A stretch of DNA of 10,552 nucleotides from an uncultured Saprospiraceae bacterium (lineage in GTDB: Bacteria; Bacteroidota; Bacteroidia; Chitinophagales; Saprospiraceae): NCBI GenBank assembly GCA_937969485.1, contig CALBVQ010000029.1, positions 1-10,552 of the forward strand. The letters run 5' to 3'. The translations under genes and the position numbers were made by a program. The notes beneath the pieces were generated by a model, which was given only the letters and a program-made list of their open reading frames with translations, ran no database searches and was not told the origin of the DNA. The stretch's first letter is position 1, and each line of letters starts with the position of its first letter. Below, piece after piece: positions 6,366 to 10,552 of this stretch.

Positions 6366-6405
6366 CTGCATCTGCTAAGGTGTTTTCATATTTTTAAGTG
6401 GATTG

Positions 6406-7113
6406 CTAGAAGCCCATTCCTCCACCCATTGCACTCATAGACTTTTGAAATTGTTCCATCGTCTGAGTTTCATACCCATCGGTATTTAGTTGAAAATCAG
6501 ATGCATTGACCTCTTTCTTAATTTCCACAGTAGTGTACACCATTGACATTCCTTGGGCACCCATCTGATATTCAAGAGGAAAACCTGATAGCAAATCACC
6601 GCTTACACCTTGGATAATATCAGCTGTGATGGACAATTCCTCCGTTACATATGCTATGATCTCTGCTCCTTGCATCATAGGGCTACTTATTGTTGCTTTG
6701 TAGCACTTGTATCCAGCAATTACTTTCGTATCTGCTTTATCATAGGTCACTTTCATATCAGGTGTATTCTCTTTACCCTTCTTTACATCATCAGCTGAGA
6801 TATCAACTTTAGTTTTCTTGCCTAACATATCCATGTTAAATAACATAAATCCAGTTCCAGTCTCTCTGTCAGTAAGAGTGGACATTTTCATCATGCCACC
6901 CATCATATCCATTGAACTCAAGACTTGTTTCTCATTAAAGTAAACCTTGTTGGTCGAGCCTTTCAACATACTTAGTTGAGCAGCCATGTTAGGGTCATCT
7001 GATTTGATTTCAGTTAGCTCTTGAATTATTACACCAGACGAAAGATCTTGGGCAAAAATATTGGTCGTAAAAAGTACAGCAATTAAAGCTGTAAGAGATA
7101 ATAATTTATTCAT
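6406..7113 (-). CDS. Exported Met-rich protein, DUF4412-like
   Basis: Secreted or periplasmic protein of unknown function, 235 residues. The N-terminus MNKLLSLTALIAVLFTTNIF followed by AQ is a classic Sec signal peptide, cleaved near residue 22. The mature part resembles the DUF4412 family of Bacteroidota exported proteins, mainly through TKVIAGYKCYKATI (about 129-142) with the single cysteine Cys137, and the following beta-rich stretch EIIAYVTEEL. Methionine is frequent: 22 of 235 residues by my count, clustered at 68-77 (MDMMGGMMKM), 90-96 and the C-terminus (SMSAMGGGMGF). The ATG has an A-rich leader typical of the phylum. I found no TAnnTTTG box in the 138 bases upstream. It is on the same strand as the large T9SS protein, but the 138-base gap argues against tight coupling. 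The family name is moderate confidence. Confidence 0.8.
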   Translation of the reverse strand: MNKLLSLTALIAVLFTTNIFAQDLSSGVIIQELTEIKSDDPNMAAQLSMLKGSTNKVYFNEKQVLSSMDMMGGMMKMSTLTDRETGTGFMLFNMDMLGKKTKVDISADDVKKGKENTPDMKVTYDKADTKVIAGYKCYKATISSPMMQGAEIIAYVTEELSITADIIQGVSGDLLSGFPLEYQMGAQGMSMVYTTVEIKKEVNASDFQLNTDGYETQTMEQFQKSMSAMGGGMGF

Positions 7114-7139
7114 TTTTTATTTTTTGTTTACACTATGAA

Positions 7140-7156
7140 AAAGGGTTTTGTCCTTT
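7140..7156 (-). repeat. Short hairpin between the two exported-protein genes
   Basis: AAAGG (7140-7144) pairs with CCTTT (7152-7156) over a 7-base loop. On the minus strand the 3' arm runs into CCTTTTT, so it could be a weak terminator for the upstream large gene, or lie in the leader of the DUF4412-like gene. The evidence is thin. Confidence 0.25.
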
Positions 7157-7178
7157 AATAAGTTTCCATTTGATCGAA

Positions 7179-7215
7179 TTATTCCGCAGAAAGACACATA
7201 TTTTCGACGGAATAA
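7179..7215. repeat. 8-base inverted repeat TTATTCCG...CGGAATAA
   Basis: Two perfect 8-base arms (7179-7186 and 7208-7215) are separated by 21 bases. Centre-to-centre spacing is 29 bases, close to three helical turns. It lies in the 138-base gap upstream of the DUF4412-like gene and downstream of the large secreted-protein gene. It could be a two-site operator or a loose stem of the upstream mRNA. No family assignment is possible. Confidence 0.3.
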
Positions 7216-7251
7216 CGGATTCTTAACATTAACGCATCTATTTTGGCTCGA

Positions 7252-10068
7252 CTAATCAAAAATTGTGAAAGCTTTCCTAGCTTGTCCTTGTTTTGTAATC
7301 ATAAGAAGTGAATATTGTCCGTTCGTAAGTCCTCGAACATCAATCGTTGTTTGATTCGTAAATGTTCCAACTTTTTCTCCTAACATATTGTAAATAATAG
7401 CTTTTTCAATTTTCCCTTCATATTCAATATTAATTACTGAGGATGTAGGATTAGGAAACAGTGTAACTAAGTTAGAAATGTCATTTTCATCCGTTGACAA
7501 AATAAATGCAAAATCGTTAATGGATCTTGGAGCTATTCTATATCCATCAGTAAAAGGCTGCGACACATCTCTTTGCGAACCAATTCCAGACAAAAAGAAT
7601 GATTGACCATCATACACTGCAGTAGATGCATCTACATCGTTATCGATAAACACCTCGTACTCAGTTCCAGAATCATCCATCGCAACGAAAGAGTAACTGG
7701 TTCCGTCACCCTTCCAATCCGAAGGATCGACCAAGGTAAGAAGTTCACTAATTTTTATTAAAGAAGATTCTGTTTCTTCATCTAAGACTGTAACTTCATC
7801 AACTAAGGTAATACTTCCACTTCCTTCAAAAAACAATGAATCCGGGACAATCTGAGTAAGTCCATTGAATTGCCCTACAACTCCCTTAATACTAAGAAGA
7901 TCACCTTCCTCTACAATGTATCCAAATGTTTCACTACTTGAGAATACAGCAATTCCTTGATTATCTTCGTTAACCAAGGTAAACTGTAAGCCAGTTGTTC
8001 TTAAATTTATTCCTAGAGCCCTACCTTGAAGAGTACATTTAATATTTATAGAATCAGGAACACCTTCTGCATCAACTGTCTTTACCTCTGGAATTGTGCG
8101 CGGTGGGTATGTATCTACGAATGCCTCAAATGGATCTATATCAGTTATGTACCTTGGGAAAAGCTGGTAACCTTCATTAAACGGAGTTAAGTCATCAAAT
8201 TGGCCTCCCAAACCCGTAACATTAAATACTCCAGTAGGATAATTTACTCCATCGATTCCTTCAACATCATCATCTATTCGGATGGTAAAAACATTAGTAC
8301 CATCAGTCACATCAAAATTAAATGTGCTCCCATCAGCTAACCACTGTGTAGGGTTTACCATTGTTACATTTTCTATAGTAACAAACTGACTTTCTGTCTC
8401 TTCACCTAGAAGGGTTGTAACGGTGGGGTTTGTAATAGCACCGTCTGCAGTCTTTTGAATGTCATCAAGATAAATCTGAGATAAACCGTTGAATTGACCT
8501 ATAGTCCCTATCAGCCGCACTTCATCCCCTTCATGTACAACATATCCGAATGCCTCTGATCCACTAAAAACACCTATCCCATCACCCTCTTCATCTATCA
8601 CTGTAAATTGCAAGCCGCCAGGTCTAACATTTATTCCGTAGACAGTTCCCTCTAGGATAGCATTCAGTCCATTGCTTACATTAATTCCTTCTGAATTGTC
8701 AATTGTAACTTCCCCAATATCATAAGAACAATAATTTTCCACTCCTGGAGTTGCATAAAATGTCTTGTCCTCATATGTAATTTCTGGATAGAAAGCGGCC
8801 TTGATATTGTCAAGAACAAACCCAGCTAAAGGATCACAGACTATCAATGAAGATCCACCACCATCAGCTTCTACAGGCCATGCGCCATCATCGTCGTAAT
8901 CATCGTTAACAACAACTGTCCCTGTAGAATTGGTGATCGTAATGTTATCACCTTGATTACTAAGTGTACCATCTCCCCAAGCGGCATTGATGGCTACACC
9001 TGGAAAAGCTGCACTAAACGCAGATTCATTTTTCACAATTAGCCCATAACTACCAGCTGCAATGGGTGTTCCTGTCAAAACTGTATTGATTGAAGAAGTG
9101 ACCAACGTCATTCCTTCAACATTGAAAGAACTGGCCCCAGCGTTATACAATTCAATAAATTCCAAAGAATCAGGAGTGATCGCCGAATTATAAAAAACTT
9201 CTGTCAATCTAATATCGGAATCATCCGCAGCAGGCAATACTGTTACTGTTCCAGTCATGTCTTGAGAAATGTGCTGATCGCACTGATATTCATAAAATCC
9301 AGGCAAATTGAACGTAAAAGGAAATTCCCAAGTTTCACTTGAGGGAGCTCCACTTGTGAATGATACTGGATTATCAGGATAGATATCCTGTGAACCATTT
9401 GCGTTATGAAGACCTCCTCCATTAGTAAATGTAATTGTCTCACCTACATTAATCGTAATATCTTTGGGCACAAAGGCAAAGCCATCGGTCGTCACAACAA
9501 TTCCTGATGGTCCGTCGCAAGCTGCGTCATCGATCGTAGAAATACTGGCCAATATCTCTATTCCATCAAAGAATTTACCTGTGGAAGTAGCAGATGCTCT
9601 CCAAGATTCGCCCAATGTCGGATTATCAAAATCACAAAGCACTATCGAAGCGCCCAAGCCATCCGTTCCATCATCCTCTGTAGGCCAAGGTGCACCATCA
9701 TCGTAATCAACAGAAAAAACAGCTGTACCTGCAGGATCTATGATCGAAAGCTCTTCTCCGGCATTACTAGTAGCTCCTGTGAATTGCTCAGCAGTTACAC
9801 CAAATGTTGTAAAGAAAATATCCGGCTCGTTTGATATGTAATAGAATCCTTCAGAAGGAATAACTGCAAGGTCTGAAAATTCAAAAGTAACTCCGGTCAT
9901 GGTATATCCTGCCATTGACTGATCACTTCCAGCATTATAAATCTCAATAAATTCTAAGGAATCTTGCCCTGGATCAGGAGAATTATACATTATTTCTGTG
10001 ATATACAACTGGGAATATGCCGTTGTAAATAGAAAACTAATCAATAGCAGTGTGAGAAATTTCTTCAT
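7252..10068 (-). CDS. Large T9SS-secreted protein: lamin-tail, cupredoxin, lamin-tail, two OB-like units
   Basis: Multidomain protein of 938 residues, secreted or surface-attached through type IX secretion. I chose the ATG at 10068 because it begins the signal peptide MKKFLTLLLISFLFTTAYSQ; an ATG at 10101 would add 11 polar residues before it. Domains in order: lamin-tail domain about 21-156 (LYITEIMYNSPDPGQDSLEF); cupredoxin about 190-279 with His221, Cys263, His266 and Met271; second lamin-tail domain about 286-447 (DSLEFIELYNAG); two similar units of about 190 residues at 453-647 and 661-853, each starting with an OB-like segment; and a Por/T9SS type A sorting domain from 870 (LFPNPTSS) to 938. 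Lamin-tail plus OB segments occur in bacterial extracellular nucleases such as ExeM, but no nuclease domain is seen. Function is unknown; adhesion, matrix binding or copper-dependent electron transfer are guesses. Confidence 0.9.
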   Translation of the reverse strand: MKKFLTLLLISFLFTTAYSQLYITEIMYNSPDPGQDSLEFIEIYNAGSDQSMAGYTMTGVTFEFSDLAVIPSEGFYYISNEPDIFFTTFGVTAEQFTGATSNAGEELSIIDPAGTAVFSVDYDDGAPWPTEDDGTDGLGASIVLCDFDNPTLGESWRASATSTGKFFDGIEILASISTIDDAACDGPSGIVVTTDGFAFVPKDITINVGETITFTNGGGLHNANGSQDIYPDNPVSFTSGAPSSETWEFPFTFNLPGFYEYQCDQHISQDMTGTVTVLPAADDSDIRLTEVFYNSAITPDSLEFIELYNAGASSFNVEGMTLVTSSINTVLTGTPIAAGSYGLIVKNESAFSAAFPGVAINAAWGDGTLSNQGDNITITNSTGTVVVNDDYDDDGAWPVEADGGGSSLIVCDPLAGFVLDNIKAAFYPEITYEDKTFYATPGVENYCSYDIGEVTIDNSEGINVSNGLNAILEGTVYGINVRPGGLQFTVIDEEGDGIGVFSGSEAFGYVVHEGDEVRLIGTIGQFNGLSQIYLDDIQKTADGAITNPTVTTLLGEETESQFVTIENVTMVNPTQWLADGSTFNFDVTDGTNVFTIRIDDDVEGIDGVNYPTGVFNVTGLGGQFDDLTPFNEGYQLFPRYITDIDPFEAFVDTYPPRTIPEVKTVDAEGVPDSINIKCTLQGRALGINLRTTGLQFTLVNEDNQGIAVFSSSETFGYIVEEGDLLSIKGVVGQFNGLTQIVPDSLFFEGSGSITLVDEVTVLDEETESSLIKISELLTLVDPSDWKGDGTSYSFVAMDDSGTEYEVFIDNDVDASTAVYDGQSFFLSGIGSQRDVSQPFTDGYRIAPRSINDFAFILSTDENDISNLVTLFPNPTSSVINIEYEGKIEKAIIYNMLGEKVGTFTNQTTIDVRGLTNGQYSLLMITKQGQARKAFTIFD
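7510..8088 (-). repeat. Second copy of an internal coding repeat
   Basis: Residues about 661-853 of the 938-residue protein. Matching landmarks with the copy at 8128-8712 are LGINLRTTGLQFTLV against YGINVRPGGLQFTVI, GVVGQFNGLTQI against GTIGQFNGLSQI, and FTDGYRIAPRSINDF against FNEGYQLFPRYITDI. The DNA has diverged considerably, so the duplication is old. Confidence 0.85.
8128..8712 (-). repeat. First copy of an internal coding repeat
   Basis: Residues about 453-647 of the same protein. The first half (GTVYGINVRPGGLQFTVI through GLSQIYLDDI) reads like an OB fold of the kind found beside extracellular nucleases. The second half, after EETESQFVTIENV, is also beta-rich and may be another OB-like barrel. 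Confidence 0.85.
9232..9501 (-). other. Cupredoxin (plastocyanin-like) domain within the large secreted protein
   Basis: The segment starts IVVTTDGFAFVPKDITINVG and ends TGTVTVLP. The type 1 copper ligands are all present: His221 in GGLHNANG, then Cys263, His266 and Met271 in YQCDQHISQDM, i.e. the C-x2-H-x4-M spacing of plastocyanin. The spacing and order are seen directly; copper binding is inferred from the family. Confidence 0.85.
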
Positions 10069-10100
10069 AATAATTTGACGATAAGGGTTTTGTGATAACA

Positions 10101-10108
10101 CAAGGCTA
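10101..10108 (-). promoter_or_regulatory. Candidate -7 box for the large secreted-protein gene
   Basis: The minus strand reads TAGCCTTG, one mismatch from TAnnTTTG, 32 bases before the ATG at 10068. No good -33 element is seen. It is the best candidate in the region but weak. Confidence 0.3.
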
Positions 10109-10552
10109 ATTCAAAGCAGTGTTGAAAATATCTGTTTACACAAAAGTGAAATATTCTTTTATATAAGACTCTCTAATTTAAGTGTTTGTTTTAAATAGAG
10201 CTCTAATTTAACAAAATTCATACAGATAGCTAATGTTAGAAGATCCTAACCTTCGCTCACGAAAGAATAGCCCTAATTCAAAGAATGACGAACTGGCTAT
10301 GGATTGAAAAATATTGGCAATTAACCCGAAATATGCATTAAGATATCTATTACGAGCTCAAAACTGCTTCGATAAGGAGAACGTCCAGCTCTTTTGATGC
10401 TAACCGTTATTGTAACCTCGCCTGCACTTCAAATGAACTGTTGACCTCCCATTCCATTTGCATTTTATACCACTTTATGTACTAGAACTTTGCAATGAGG
10501 CTTGAACGATCAATGAAATACAAGTTTTTACGAATGAGGCATAGCATCGCTA
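10109..10552. other. Right-end stretch without a convincing gene
   Basis: No reading frame on either strand is longer than a few dozen codons or resembles a known protein. Two minus-strand frames are open from the right edge but stop at 10482-10484 (TAG) and 10475-10477 (TAA), too short to judge. The only structure I see is the repeat cluster at 10171-10211. The rest is AT-rich, with no tRNA-like or terminator-like hairpin that I could find. It may be a long upstream regulatory region or decayed sequence. Confidence 0.5.
10171..10211. repeat. 11-base direct repeat with a partial inverted copy
   Basis: CTCTAATTTAA occurs at 10171-10181 and again at 10201-10211, exactly 30 bases apart. Between them TTAAATAGAG (10191-10200) is the inverse complement with one base missing, so it can pair with either copy, leaving a one-base bulge. 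It sits 103-143 bases upstream of the large secreted-protein start. A regulator binding site is possible but unproven. Confidence 0.45.

Noticed and set aside
9255..9443. Minus-strand open frame of 62 codons inside the large secreted-protein gene
   Set aside because: Out of frame with the cupredoxin domain, whose copper ligands are intact in the main frame.
9464..9706. Plus-strand Ser/Pro/Ala-rich open frame of 80 codons
   Set aside because: Antisense to the first lamin-tail and cupredoxin region; composition follows from the Asp/Gly-rich sense strand.
10475..10552. C-terminal fragment of a minus-strand gene entering from the right
   Set aside because: Two frames are open for only 20-26 codons each, and neither resembles a known protein.
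1..10552. CRISPR array, insertion sequence, phage or toxin-antitoxin module
   Set aside because: No regularly spaced repeats beyond the single 30-base pair, no transposase or integrase motifs, and no paired small genes were found.

Overview
The window looks like a chromosomal segment of a member of the Bacteroidota, probably a free-living or marine one. Three things support this. A very large secreted protein ends in a type IX secretion (Por) sorting domain. Several genes have a TAnnTTTG-type -7 box, the signature of the Bacteroidota primary sigma factor, with A-rich leaders instead of Shine-Dalgarno sites. A DUF4412-type secreted protein is also present. The DNA is AT-rich. No phage, insertion sequence, CRISPR array, rRNA or tRNA was recognised.

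Left part (1-2078): a possible partial minus-strand gene runs off the left edge. Facing away from it are two plus-strand envelope genes: a membrane-anchored, single-PDZ HtrA-type serine protease with an intact His/Asp/Ser triad, then pssA (phosphatidylserine synthase) 24 bases later. The 3' end of pssA overlaps that of a convergent hotdog-fold acyl-CoA thioesterase.

Central part (2068-6156, all minus strand): the thioesterase has its own promoter. Upstream of it is a compact unit of four genes in the order acyl carrier protein, NADPH-dependent FMN reductase, oligopeptide/solute-binding lipoprotein, lipB. The junctions are a 1-base gap, an overlap and another 1-base gap, and a good -7 box precedes the ACP. 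The ACP is a variant type (Asn-Ser-Ala-Asn around the phosphopantetheine serine). LipB consumes octanoyl-ACP, so an acyl-carrier theme runs through the unit, but the binding protein has no permease or ATPase nearby. Next comes a cold-shock protein gene with a strong terminator and an approximately 85-nt structured leader.

Right part (6406-10068, minus strand): two exported proteins. The first is a Met-rich DUF4412-type protein. The second is a 938-residue surface or secreted protein built as signal peptide, lamin-tail domain, cupredoxin with all four type 1 copper ligands, second lamin-tail domain, two copies of a roughly 190-residue OB-like unit, and a T9SS sorting domain. The last 450 bases contain no convincing gene, only short repeats and possible upstream regulatory DNA.

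Most of the window is ordinary housekeeping. The most unusual objects are the multidomain cupredoxin/lamin-tail protein and the ACP-FMN reductase-binding protein-lipB unit. I see no clear evidence of an entirely new defence or mobile system.
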